Assembly (NCBI GenBank): GCA_964436825.1
Contig: CAYTEO010000001.1
Span: 62,001 to 126,000 of the forward strand
Direction of reading: 5' to 3'
DNA from: CAYTEO01 sp964436825
Lineage (GTDB): Bacteria > Krumholzibacteriota > Krumholzibacteriia > LZORAL124-64-63
Length of the DNA stretch: 64,000 nucleotides
The position numbers and the translations under genes are program-made. The notes under the pieces were generated by a model. It was not told where the DNA came from and made no database searches. It saw only the letters and a program-made list of their open reading frames with translations. Below are positions 41,136 through 48,782 of this stretch, one piece after another; position 1 is the stretch's first letter; the number at the start of each line of letters is the position of its first letter.

Positions 41136-42118
41136 ACCGCAAGCTCGTGCTGTGTCTGTCGCTGACGCTGATCGTGCCCGCCCTCTGCCGCGCCCACCAC
41201 GGGGTGGCCGCCGTCGGGGCGGTCGGCCTGGAGGGTCCCGGGGCACCCATCGAGGCCTCCAGCGCGGCGCCGCTGCCGGCCGGCCGCTGGTTCGGTTACC
41301 TGAAGCTGGACCACGCCCGCTTCCGCACCTTCACCGCGGCGCGGGACGACGAGGTCCGCGAGCACGACTTCTGGATGCTGGGGCTGGGGTACGGGCTGCG
41401 GAGCTGGTGCTCCCTGTACGCCTTCGTCCCGTTCAACGTCAAGGTCAGCGAGGACAACGGATACAACACGGCCGGCTTCGCCGATCCTTCCCTGTTCCTG
41501 GTGCTGGCCTTTGCCGGCGGGAACGGCTGGCACCCGGTGCCCCGCCAGGAGAGCCTCGACGACCTGGAGGATCTCCACCTGGCCCTCTACGGTGGAACGA
41601 GCCTGCCGCTGGGCCGGGCGGACCTGCGGGACGCGTCCGGGAGCATCGATCCGGGCATGTCGCTGGGCTTCGGCGAGCCGGCCGTCACGCTGGGGACCAG
41701 CCTGACGAAACTCTGGGCCGATCGCTGGACGGGCGTGCTCGACGTCTCGACGATCCGCTTCCGCGAGCACACCTACGCCGACGGTCATCGCACCCGCTTC
41801 GGCAACGAGTGGCACCTCAACCTGGCCCTGGCCCGGCGGCTGGTGACCCGCGCCGCATCCGGCACGCGCTGGGACGCCGTCCTGGAGCTGGACGGCCTGC
41901 GGATCGGCCGCGATGTCAGCGACGGCGTCCCGGAGACGGCCACCGGCGGCACGATCCTCTACCTGCTGCCCGGCCTGCGCCTCTTCAAGGGACCGACGAG
42001 CGTGGCGTGCGGTGTCAAGGTCCCCCTGCTGAAGGATCTCAACGAGCAGCCGTTGCAGCAGGGGTCCGAGGGAACCGAACATGCCCGGCTGATCCTGACC
42101 TGGTCCGTCCTCTGGTGA
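41132..42118 (+). CDS. Outer-membrane beta-barrel in the nickel operon
   Basis: A 328-residue exported protein: signal peptide to CRAHH, then alternating hydrophobic strands and aromatic girdles, ending in ILTWSVLW with a terminal aromatic residue, a barrel-assembly signal. It resembles the MetA-pathway/transporter family of small porins. His residues follow the signal cleavage site. Being embedded between nikL and nikM with overlapping codons, it is a candidate outer-membrane nickel channel. No experimental family with that role was recognised. Confidence 0.7.
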   Translation: MNRKLVLCLSLTLIVPALCRAHHGVAAVGAVGLEGPGAPIEASSAAPLPAGRWFGYLKLDHARFRTFTAARDDEVREHDFWMLGLGYGLRSWCSLYAFVPFNVKVSEDNGYNTAGFADPSLFLVLAFAGGNGWHPVPRQESLDDLEDLHLALYGGTSLPLGRADLRDASGSIDPGMSLGFGEPAVTLGTSLTKLWADRWTGVLDVSTIRFREHTYADGHRTRFGNEWHLNLALARRLVTRAASGTRWDAVLELDGLRIGRDVSDGVPETATGGTILYLLPGLRLFKGPTSVACGVKVPLLKDLNEQPLQQGSEGTEHARLILTWSVLW

Positions 42119-42129
42119 GGGAGGGAGCG

Positions 42130-42765
42130 ATGCACATCCCGGAGGGTTTCCTGGGACCGGCGACCTACGGCACGGCCTACGCCGTGGCCCTTCCCTGCTG
42201 GTGGTGGGGCGCCCGGCGCGTCCGCCGCGTCCTGGCCACGGCGGTCGTGCCGAGGGTGGCCGTCGTCGCCGCCGCGGCCTTCACCCTGATGCAGCTGATG
42301 ATCCCGCTGCCCGGGGGAACGACGGTCCACCCCACGGGCCTGGGGCTGATCGTCCTGGTGGCCGACGGCTGGCTGACCTACCTGTCCCTGTCGCTCGTCC
42401 TGCTGCTGCAGGCCCTCCTGCTGGGCGAGGGCGGCCTGACGACCCTGCCGGTCAACGCCCTCGCCCTGGGCCTGGCCGGCGGGATGACGGCCCGGGCGGT
42501 GTGGCGCCTGCTGCGACGCCGCCCGCGCCTGGCGGCCCTACTGGCGGGCTGGGCGGGCGTGACCGTCGCGGCGCTGGTCGTCGCCGTCGTCCTGGGCGCC
42601 CAGCCCCACCTGGCCCGCGACGCCGGCGGCACACCCCTCTACTTCCCCTTCGGCTGGCGCGTGACCCTGCCGGCGGTCGTCCTGCCCCACCTGGTGGTCG
42701 GCCTGCTGGACGGCCTGCTCGCCGCCGCCGCCGTCGGGATCCTGGCGCCGGAGGCGGAGCGATGA
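42130..42765 (+). CDS. nikM: Nickel ECF transporter substrate-binding membrane component NikM
   Basis: A 211-residue CbiM/NikM protein beginning MHIPEGFL. In this family the processed N-terminal Met1-His2 and a later His (His67 in TTVHPTG here) coordinate Ni or Co. Six or seven hydrophobic helices follow. Nickel rather than cobalt is inferred from NikR and NikK/NikL in the operon. GGGAG precedes the ATG. Confidence 0.9.
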   Translation: MHIPEGFLGPATYGTAYAVALPCWWWGARRVRRVLATAVVPRVAVVAAAAFTLMQLMIPLPGGTTVHPTGLGLIVLVADGWLTYLSLSLVLLLQALLLGEGGLTTLPVNALALGLAGGMTARAVWRLLRRRPRLAALLAGWAGVTVAALVVAVVLGAQPHLARDAGGTPLYFPFGWRVTLPAVVLPHLVVGLLDGLLAAAAVGILAPEAER

Positions 42766-43331
42766 CCCGCCGCGGGCGGCAACGGATGGCAGCCCTGCTG
42801 GCGGTCGCGGGACTGGTCGCGCTGTCGGCCTGCCGGAGGGCGGACCTTGCCGCGACGGCCGCGCTGCTGGTCGTCTTGCTCGCGGGCCGGCACCGCCGCG
42901 CCGTCCTGAACGCCTGCGGCGGGGCATTGCTGGTCACCGGTGTCGTCGCGGCGGGCTGGCTGGTGGCCGCCCGGTGGCAGGACCTGCCGCCGCCCTGGGC
43001 GGGCGCGCTGCGGCTGGCGGCCCGGGTCGCGGCGATGACGGCCCTGTCGGTCTGGGCCGCCAGGCGGCTCGACTGGTTCCTGCTGCTGCGGGGCCATCCC
43101 ACGGCGACGGCCCTGCTGGTCATCACCCTGGGCCAGCTGCGGACCCTGCGGCGCCTGCGGGAGGACCTGGAAGCGGCCCTGACCTGCCGCACCCCGGACC
43201 GTCCCGGTCTCTCGCTGGCCCTGCGCCACGGCGGCGCAGCGGCGGCGACCCTGCTGACCCGCGCCCAGCAGCGGGGGGAGGACCTCCACCAGGCCCTGGT
43301 GGCCAGAGGAGTCTTCGATGCTGACCATTGA
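42762..43331 (+). CDS. nikQ: ECF transporter transmembrane component NikQ (CbiQ family)
   Basis: A 189-residue membrane protein, shorter than the usual 220-250. Its C-terminal half keeps the coupling region with RTLRRLREDLEAALTCR and RAQQRGEDLHQALVARG, ending in the Ala-Arg-Gly type motif that contacts the ATPase. Four or five hydrophobic helices are visible. ATGA overlap links it to nikM, and it overlaps nikO by 14 bases. Confidence 0.85.
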   Translation: MTRRGRQRMAALLAVAGLVALSACRRADLAATAALLVVLLAGRHRRAVLNACGGALLVTGVVAAGWLVAARWQDLPPPWAGALRLAARVAAMTALSVWAARRLDWFLLLRGHPTATALLVITLGQLRTLRRLREDLEAALTCRTPDRPGLSLALRHGGAAAATLLTRAQQRGEDLHQALVARGVFDADH

Positions 43332-44088
43332 GCATGTCGGGCACGACTACGCGGGGCGTCCCGCCCTGAGCGACGTCTCCTTCCGGCTGGCGGCGGGCGA
43401 GCACGTCGTCGTCGTCGGCTGCAACGGCAGCGGCAAGTCGACCCTGCTGCGGATCGCCGCCGGGCTGGTCGCCCCCGCCGCGGGTCGTGTCCTCTACGGC
43501 GGGGACGACCTGGCGGCGGGACTGCGCGACGACCGCTGGCGCCGGCGTTTCCGCCGCGAGGTCGGCCTGCTGCTGCAGGACCCCGACGCCATGCTCTTCA
43601 ACCCCACCGTCGCCGACGAGATCGCCTTCGGTCCCCGCCGGTTCGGCCTCGCCGAGCCGGAGGACCGCGCCCGGCGGTGGGCGGAGACGCTGGGGATCGG
43701 CCACCTGCTGGCGCAGCCGCCCCACGCCCTGAGCACCGGCGAGAAGAAGAAGGTGGCCCTGGCCGCGCTGCTGGTCATGGAGCCGCGGCTGCTGCTGCTG
43801 GACGAGCCGCTGGCGGGACTGGACCCGCGCAGCAGCGGCGAGCTGGTGGACCTGCTCCGGGAGGTGCCGGCGACCCTGTTGCTGGTGACCCACAACCTGG
43901 GACTGGGGCTGGAACTGGGCGAGCGCTGCCTCGTCCTGGGCGAGGACCACACCCTGCTCCACGACGGTCCCTCCGACGGTGTGGCCGCCGACCTCCCCCT
44001 GCTGCAGGCGGCGAACCTCGTCCACGTCCACCACCACCGCCACGGGGAGCTGCTGCACCGCCATGCGCACCTGCACGACTGGGAGTGA
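43318..44088 (+). CDS. nikO: ECF transporter ATPase NikO (CbiO family)
   Basis: A 256-residue ABC ATPase: Walker A GCNGSGKST (34-42), LLLQDPDAMLFNPTVADE as the Q-loop/helical region, signature LSTGEKKKVALAAL, Walker B LLLLDEPLAGLDP. The C-terminus is unusually His-rich (HVHHHRHGELLHRHAHLHD), which may bind nickel. AGAGGAG precedes the ATG. Confidence 0.93.
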   Translation: MLTIEHVGHDYAGRPALSDVSFRLAAGEHVVVVGCNGSGKSTLLRIAAGLVAPAAGRVLYGGDDLAAGLRDDRWRRRFRREVGLLLQDPDAMLFNPTVADEIAFGPRRFGLAEPEDRARRWAETLGIGHLLAQPPHALSTGEKKKVALAALLVMEPRLLLLDEPLAGLDPRSSGELVDLLREVPATLLLVTHNLGLGLELGERCLVLGEDHTLLHDGPSDGVAADLPLLQAANLVHVHHHRHGELLHRHAHLHDWE

Positions 44089-44091
44089 CCG

Positions 44092-44565
44092 ATGAACCGA
44101 CGCGACACGACCCGCTTCACCGTCTCGCTGCCCGCCGACCTGCTCCGGGAGCTGGACGAGCGCTACGTCCGGCGCGGCTACGCCTCGCGCAGCGAGCTGG
44201 TCCGCGACCTGATCCGCGCGCAGCTGGTCCAGGACGCCTGGTCCGACAGCGAGGGCGAGGTGCTGGGAGTGCTGACTCTCGCCTACCGCCACCACCAGCC
44301 CGGCCTCTCGCGGCGCCTCCACGCCATCCAGCACGCGGAGTACGTCCACACCCTCTGCGCCACCCACGTCCACATCGACCACGATCACTGCCTGGAGGTG
44401 ATCATCCTCAAGGGACCGGCACCGCGGATCGAGGAGCTGGCCCTGAAGTTGCGGGGCGTCCGCGGCGTCACCTTCGCCGGGCTGACCCGGGCCGGGACGG
44501 GGGAACGGCAAGCGAGGAAGACGGCTTCGCACCACCACGGGGAGCACGACGACCGGGACCGGTAG
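44092..44565 (+). CDS. nikR: Nickel-responsive regulator NikR
   Basis: A 157-residue ribbon-helix-helix/ACT regulator. The N-terminal RHH (RFTVSLPADLLRELDE) is followed by the nickel site: His81, His92, His94 and Cys100 match E. coli NikR His76, His87, His89 and Cys95. A Lys/His-rich tail (SHHHGEHDDRD) is extra. It follows nikO by 3 bases and should bind the operator at 39887-39913 when nickel-loaded. Confidence 0.95.
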   Translation: MNRRDTTRFTVSLPADLLRELDERYVRRGYASRSELVRDLIRAQLVQDAWSDSEGEVLGVLTLAYRHHQPGLSRRLHAIQHAEYVHTLCATHVHIDHDHCLEVIILKGPAPRIEELALKLRGVRGVTFAGLTRAGTGERQARKTASHHHGEHDDRDR

Positions 44566-44566
44566 G

Positions 44567-44596
44567 AAAAGCCCCGGCACCTGTCGGTGCCGGGGC
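44567..44596 (-). terminator. Intrinsic terminator of the tRNA-Ser/Arg transcript
   Basis: A 10-pair stem (GCCCCGGCAC/GTGCCGGGGC, 44571-44580 with 44587-44596) followed on the minus strand by TTTT. It terminates the minus-strand tRNA-Ser-Ser-Arg transcript. On the plus strand it may also help end the nik operon, without a U-tract. Confidence 0.75.
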
Positions 44597-44601
44597 GAAG
44601 C

Positions 44602-44678
44602 TGGTACGCCCAGGAGGAGTCGAACCCCCAACCTTCTGATCCGTAGTCAGATGCTCTATCCAGTTGAGCTATGGGCGC
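44602..44678 (-). tRNA. tRNA-Arg (ACG), copy 2
   Basis: Same sequence as copy 1 except that base 72 is U, giving a G1-U72 pair at the acceptor end (GCGCCCA/TGGGCGT). Discriminator A and CCA are encoded. Last tRNA before the terminator at 44567-44596. Confidence 0.96.
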
Positions 44679-44690
44679 CCCAGGTCTTGC

Positions 44691-44778
<88 letters not shown>

Positions 44779-44789
44779 CGATGCGTCTC

Positions 44790-44876
44790 TGGCGGAGGGC
44801 GGGGGACTCGAACCCCCAAGGGATCGCTCCCGGCGGTTTTCAAGACCGCTGCCTTACCAATTAGGACTAGCCCTCC
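44790..44876 (-). tRNA. tRNA-Ser (TGA)
   Basis: Acceptor GGAGGGC/GCCCTCC, discriminator G, encoded CCA, anticodon stem GCGGT/ACCGC with loop CTTGAAA (TGA), long variable arm CGGGAGCGATCCC. The D arm (GTCC...AGGC) is imperfect. Confidence 0.92.
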
Positions 44877-44938
44877 AGCGGTCCCCGACGGCGGAACCCG
44901 CGCTCCGCGGCGCCGGCTCCGCCACGCGGTGAGGCACG

Positions 44939-46780
44939 TTACTCTTTGCCCCGCAGTTTGTCAAGCAACCCCTGCACCCCCCGCCGCAACCGCTCCCGGT
45001 CGACGGGCAACTCGACCGCCACGGTCGGTCTGGCCAACCGGCCGCTCAGGTGCAGGGGGATGGTGATCCGCCCCTGGTCGTCGCGCAGCAGGGCCGCCGC
45101 GGCCGCCAGCATCCCGCCGCCGGGCGAGAAACCGGCCGGCAGCACGACCCGGAGCCGGGCATCGACGTCCCCGGCCAGCCCCACCCAACCCGTTGCCCGC
45201 CACGCGGTCTGGGGACCGTCCAGTGTCAGGTCGTCGAACCGGATCCTGCCATCGGCGACCCGCAGGCGGGTGGCGAAACGATGATAGGGTATCGTCAGCA
45301 GGTCCTGCCGCTCCCCCAGGTAGGGGCGCAGTCCCCCCAGCCACTGCTTGGCGTGGAGGACGCCGTCACCGAGGACGATCTCCCCGTCGCCGGTCACCGT
45401 CCGCCGCCACTGCTCGCCGGTCTTGCCTCGCCAGGCGAGGTCCAGCCTGCCGGTCGCCGTCCCCCGGACGACCCGCCCCGGACGCTCCAGCCCCCAGCGC
45501 AGCAGCGTGGCGACGTCCAGGTCCTGCCAGCGGACCGCGAGCGAATCCACGGCCAGGACACTCCCCACCGGGTCGATCGCCAGCGCCCCCGTGACGGTCC
45601 CGGTGCCGTCGACGGGCGCGAGGCGCTCCAGTTCCACCGTCAGCCTTCCGCCGGCCAGTCTGGCCGTCCCGTCCGCCAGCCAGCGGTCGGCGTGGTGGAG
45701 CGGCCGCAGGGGCAGGGCGCGGAAGCTCGCCTCCAGGCCGATCCCCTCCGCCGGCGAGATCCCTGGCCCCCGGGGCGCCGGCACGGGCCGATCCAGGGTC
45801 CCGGTCACGTCGAGCCCGGCGCCGGACAGGTCCTGCCTCTGCAGCCAGGCGGCAGCGGCAGCGGCCGAGGGTGGCAGCATGGCCGCCACGGCGTGGGGCA
45901 GGACGCGGGGTTCCCACCGGTCCATCCGCCAGGCGCCGGTGATCCGACCCGGTCCGCCGGCGACCGGCGGGTCGAGACGCCCCTCCCCTTCCAGGACCAG
46001 CCCCGGCAGCGACAGCTCCCGCAGCCGCCACACCCAGTGGTCACCGGCGGGGGGCAGTTCCAGGTCCAGGGCGACCGCGATGCGGTCGAGGCGGCGGAAC
46101 GGCTCGCCGGACGATGGGCGCCAGGTGAGGGTGTCGATCCGGGCCCGCCAGCCGATCCTGTCGGTGCGGCCGGCAGCCGCGGCACGTCCGCCGCCGGCGG
46201 TGAGCCGCTCCAGCAGGTGCGGCGCGTGGGACAGGTCCACCTCCTGGGACCAGCCCACGCAGCCCAGCTCCCGTCCGCTGTCCAGCTCCTGCCAGTGCAG
46301 GCGCCCGTCGCGGACGGAGAGACCGGCCAGGGCCAGGGCCGCGCCCCCGCCGCCGGTTGTCCCGGGCGTCGACGTCCCGGACACCTTCCGGCTGATGAGC
46401 TGCAGGTCGGGCTGGACCAGCTCGATGCGCCCCAGCTCGATGCGCCGCCGCAGCAGTCCCCGCCAGGAGAGCCCCACCGAGAGCCTGTGCCAGCGCAGGG
46501 CGAAGGCCTCGAGTCCCGGCAGTCGCGCCGCGACGCCGCGCAGTCCACCACCGCCGGCGCGGACGCTCCCGCCCTCGACCAGCAGGTGGAGCGACGGCCA
46601 GAAACGCAGGGTGATCCGGCCCAGCTGCACGTCGGCGCCGGTCTCCCGCTCGACCCGTTCGACACCGATCCGCACCAGCTTCTCCGCTGGCAGCAGGAAG
46701 CGGACGGCGGCGACGGCCAGCACGACGACGACGCCGATCACCACGAGCAACCGCACGCACCAGCCGATGATCCGGTTCAT
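44939..46780 (-). CDS. AsmA-like envelope protein
   Basis: A 613-residue protein with one N-terminal membrane helix (about 7-29) and a long periplasmic part made of repeating beta segments (DVQLGRITLRFWPSLHLLVEGG near 50; ADGRIRFDDLTLDGPQTAWRATG near 535). This is the AsmA/DUF3971-like pattern of bridge proteins that carry phospholipids to the outer membrane. The length matches AsmA. The ATG overlaps the mnmA stop by 4 bases. The next genes downstream are serine tRNAs. Confidence 0.8.
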   Translation of the reverse strand: MNRIIGWCVRLLVVIGVVVVLAVAAVRFLLPAEKLVRIGVERVERETGADVQLGRITLRFWPSLHLLVEGGSVRAGGGGLRGVAARLPGLEAFALRWHRLSVGLSWRGLLRRRIELGRIELVQPDLQLISRKVSGTSTPGTTGGGGAALALAGLSVRDGRLHWQELDSGRELGCVGWSQEVDLSHAPHLLERLTAGGGRAAAAGRTDRIGWRARIDTLTWRPSSGEPFRRLDRIAVALDLELPPAGDHWVWRLRELSLPGLVLEGEGRLDPPVAGGPGRITGAWRMDRWEPRVLPHAVAAMLPPSAAAAAAWLQRQDLSGAGLDVTGTLDRPVPAPRGPGISPAEGIGLEASFRALPLRPLHHADRWLADGTARLAGGRLTVELERLAPVDGTGTVTGALAIDPVGSVLAVDSLAVRWQDLDVATLLRWGLERPGRVVRGTATGRLDLAWRGKTGEQWRRTVTGDGEIVLGDGVLHAKQWLGGLRPYLGERQDLLTIPYHRFATRLRVADGRIRFDDLTLDGPQTAWRATGWVGLAGDVDARLRVVLPAGFSPGGGMLAAAAALLRDDQGRITIPLHLSGRLARPTVAVELPVDRERLRRGVQGLLDKLRGKE

Positions 46781-47928
46781 GACACACCTCCCCGCCGCGG
46801 CAACGCCTCCGCGGCGACGATCCGACCGCCTCCCAGGACGACGCCGTCGCGGTCCAGGACGCAGGCCTGGCCCGGCGCCACCCCGTAGGCCGGTTCCGCG
46901 AGTTCGACGACGAGCCGCTCCCCCTCCAGCCGCCAGCCCGCCACGGCGAGCCCTCCCTGCCGGTAGCGGACCCGGGCCCGCACCCCGGCGGGGGCGGCCG
47001 ACGGCCAGTCCGCGGCGGGCGGGACGAGCCGGTCGCAGTGGACGGTCACGACGGCGAGCTGCTCCCGCTCCCCCACGACCAGGCGGTTCCGGTCCGCGTC
47101 GAGGGCCACGACGTAGAGGCGCCGGTCCGCCGCGATCCCCAGGCCGCGCCGCTGGCCGATCGTGTAGTGGATCAGCCCCCGGTGCCGCCCCAGGACCCGT
47201 CCCGCCCGGTCGACGATCGGTCCGGGCCGCGCCGCCCCGGGCCCGAAGAGCCGCCCTCTCCCCTCCGGGGGGACGAAGCAGACGTCCTGGCTCTCCGGCC
47301 GGGCCGCCGTCGCCAGCCCCAGCGCGGCGGCCGCCCGCCGGACCTGTTCCTTGGTGGCCCAGCCCAGGGGGAAGACGCAACGCTCCAGCACCCGCGGTGG
47401 CAGGGCGAAGAGGAAGTAGGACTGGTCCTTGACCGGATCGGCGCCGCGCAGCAGGCGCGGCGGGCGGGCCAGCCGGTCGAGGCGGACGTAGTGCCCGGTG
47501 GCCACCAGCTCGCAGCCGAGCTGGTCGGCCAGCTCCAGCAGGCGCGGGAAGCGGACGTCCCGGTTGCACGCGATGCAGGGGTTGGGCGTCCAGCCCCGCC
47601 GGTAGGTGGCCAGGAACGGCACGATGACCCGCTCGCGGAACCGCTCCTCGACGTTGCCGACGAAGTGGGGCACTCCCGCGGCCGCCGCCACCCGCCGGGC
47701 CCTCTCGATCGCCTCCAGGGAGCAGCAGCTGCGGTCGTCGTCGCTCCCGAAGACGCCGTCGGCGCTGCAGTAGTTCTTCAGGGTGACGGTCTGGACATCG
47801 CAGCCCAGCTCCTGCAGGACGGCCAGGGCGACGCTGCTGTCGACGCCGCCGCTCAGCCCCAGCAGGACCCGCGCGCCGGCCGGCACCTGGCGACGCAGCT
47901 CCGGCGGGAACGGGAGCGGGAAGGTCAT
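46777..47928 (-). CDS. mnmA: tRNA 2-thiouridylase MnmA
   Basis: A 383-residue ATP-pyrophosphatase: LGLSGGVDSSVA (23-34), TPNPCIACNRDVRF with a catalytic Cys, VKDQSYFLF and ESQDVCFVPP with the second Cys, then the C-terminal barrel. It thiolates U34 of Glu, Gln and Lys tRNAs; tRNA-Gln(TTG) and tRNA-Glu(TTC) genes are both in this window. It follows a TPR lipoprotein gene by 13 bases. Confidence 0.95.
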   Translation of the reverse strand: MTFPLPFPPELRRQVPAGARVLLGLSGGVDSSVALAVLQELGCDVQTVTLKNYCSADGVFGSDDDRSCCSLEAIERARRVAAAAGVPHFVGNVEERFRERVIVPFLATYRRGWTPNPCIACNRDVRFPRLLELADQLGCELVATGHYVRLDRLARPPRLLRGADPVKDQSYFLFALPPRVLERCVFPLGWATKEQVRRAAAALGLATAARPESQDVCFVPPEGRGRLFGPGAARPGPIVDRAGRVLGRHRGLIHYTIGQRRGLGIAADRRLYVVALDADRNRLVVGEREQLAVVTVHCDRLVPPAADWPSAAPAGVRARVRYRQGGLAVAGWRLEGERLVVELAEPAYGVAPGQACVLDRDGVVLGGGRIVAAEALPRRGGVS

Positions 47929-47941
47929 GGGAGCGCCCGGC

Positions 47942-48730
47942 CTAGCCGCCGGCCTTGCCGGTCCCGCCCGGGGTCTTGAGATTCTCCGGGATCCGGGCCG
48001 ACATCAGGTCGTCGATGACCTTCAGGTTCTCGCGCGAGCGCTGTCCCACCGAGCCGTCGGGATCGTACTTGGCTGCCAGCTCCCACTCCCGCTTCGCCTC
48101 CCGGTAGATCTTCGTCTCGGCGAACATGATCGCCAGGTTGTAGTGGGCCAGGGCGCTGCGCGGGTCGTGGTCCAGGACCGCCTTCAGGTGCTCCATGGCC
48201 TGGGGATAGCGCCGCAGCCGCATCTCCAGGGCCGCCAGGTTGCAGCGCGCGATCTCGTCGGTGGGACGCAGGGCGATGGCCTCGGCGTAGAGGTCCTTGG
48301 CCCGGTTGAGGGCCTGCCGCGACCGCGGGCTGTTCCCCTCGGAGAGGTCGTCCCAGATCAGGCCCAGGTTGACGATGGGCTCGACGAAGGTCGAGTCGGC
48401 GGCCATGGCCGCCTCGAAGTAGGTGACGGCCGAGTCCAGCAGGGCGTTGGTGCCGGTCACCGAGTTTGGCCCGGGCTCGATCCGCTCGTCGGCGGCGCGC
48501 TGGTAGAAGACGTTGCCCAGCTCGAACAGGGCGTAGTGGGCCTGCTCCGGATGTTCGGCCAGGAAGGTCCGCAGCCGGGCCTCGCGGTCGGCGGGGGGCA
48601 GCTGCCGGAACGGCTCCAGGACACGGTCCAGCTCGCTGCGGGGAACGTTCTTGTTGCAGCCGATCGTCACCGTCATCAGCGCCGCGGCCAGCAGGAGCAG
48701 CGCCGCGGTGGAGATCTTTCCTCGCATCAT
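47942..48730 (-). CDS. TPR-repeat lipoprotein
   Basis: A 262-residue lipoprotein: signal peptide with lipobox-like TIGC (Cys21), then at least five tetratricopeptide repeats (EPIVNLGLIWDDLSEGN, ARCNLAALEMRLRRYPQAMEHLKAVL, ALAHYNLAIMFAETKIYREAKREWELAA). It probably sits on a membrane facing the periplasm as a protein-binding scaffold. The ATG at 48730 follows AGAGGTG. It is last before mnmA in the tonB-exbB-exbD gene string. Confidence 0.8.
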   Translation of the reverse strand: MMRGKISTAALLLLAAALMTVTIGCNKNVPRSELDRVLEPFRQLPPADREARLRTFLAEHPEQAHYALFELGNVFYQRAADERIEPGPNSVTGTNALLDSAVTYFEAAMAADSTFVEPIVNLGLIWDDLSEGNSPRSRQALNRAKDLYAEAIALRPTDEIARCNLAALEMRLRRYPQAMEHLKAVLDHDPRSALAHYNLAIMFAETKIYREAKREWELAAKYDPDGSVGQRSRENLKVIDDLMSARIPENLKTPGGTGKAGG

Positions 48731-48782
48731 CCTGTTCACCTCTGCATTGGCTTGATCGCGTGGCCTGATCAGGTCCTCCATC

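Larger units (their letters stand above)
39739..44601. mobile_element. Candidate nickel-uptake island between duplicated tRNA-Arg genes
   Basis: The plus-strand nik operon sits inside an otherwise minus-strand tRNA-tadA-ffs-dnaX neighbourhood and is bounded by two tRNA-Arg(ACG) genes in the same orientation that match at 76 of 77 bases. That is the arrangement left by integration at a tRNA or by recombination between tRNA copies. No integrase or transposase gene is present, so mobility is unproven. Confidence 0.35.

Noticed and set aside
39739..44601. An intact mobile element with its own integrase
   Set aside because: All seven genes are assigned to nickel uptake and none resembles an integrase or transposase, so only an island-like scar is claimed.
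44790..44876. Possible tRNA-Sec, because of a TGA in the anticodon loop and selA in the window
   Set aside because: tRNA-Sec reads UGA with anticodon TCA. Here the anticodon is TGA, which reads UCA serine, and the acceptor is the normal 7 pairs.
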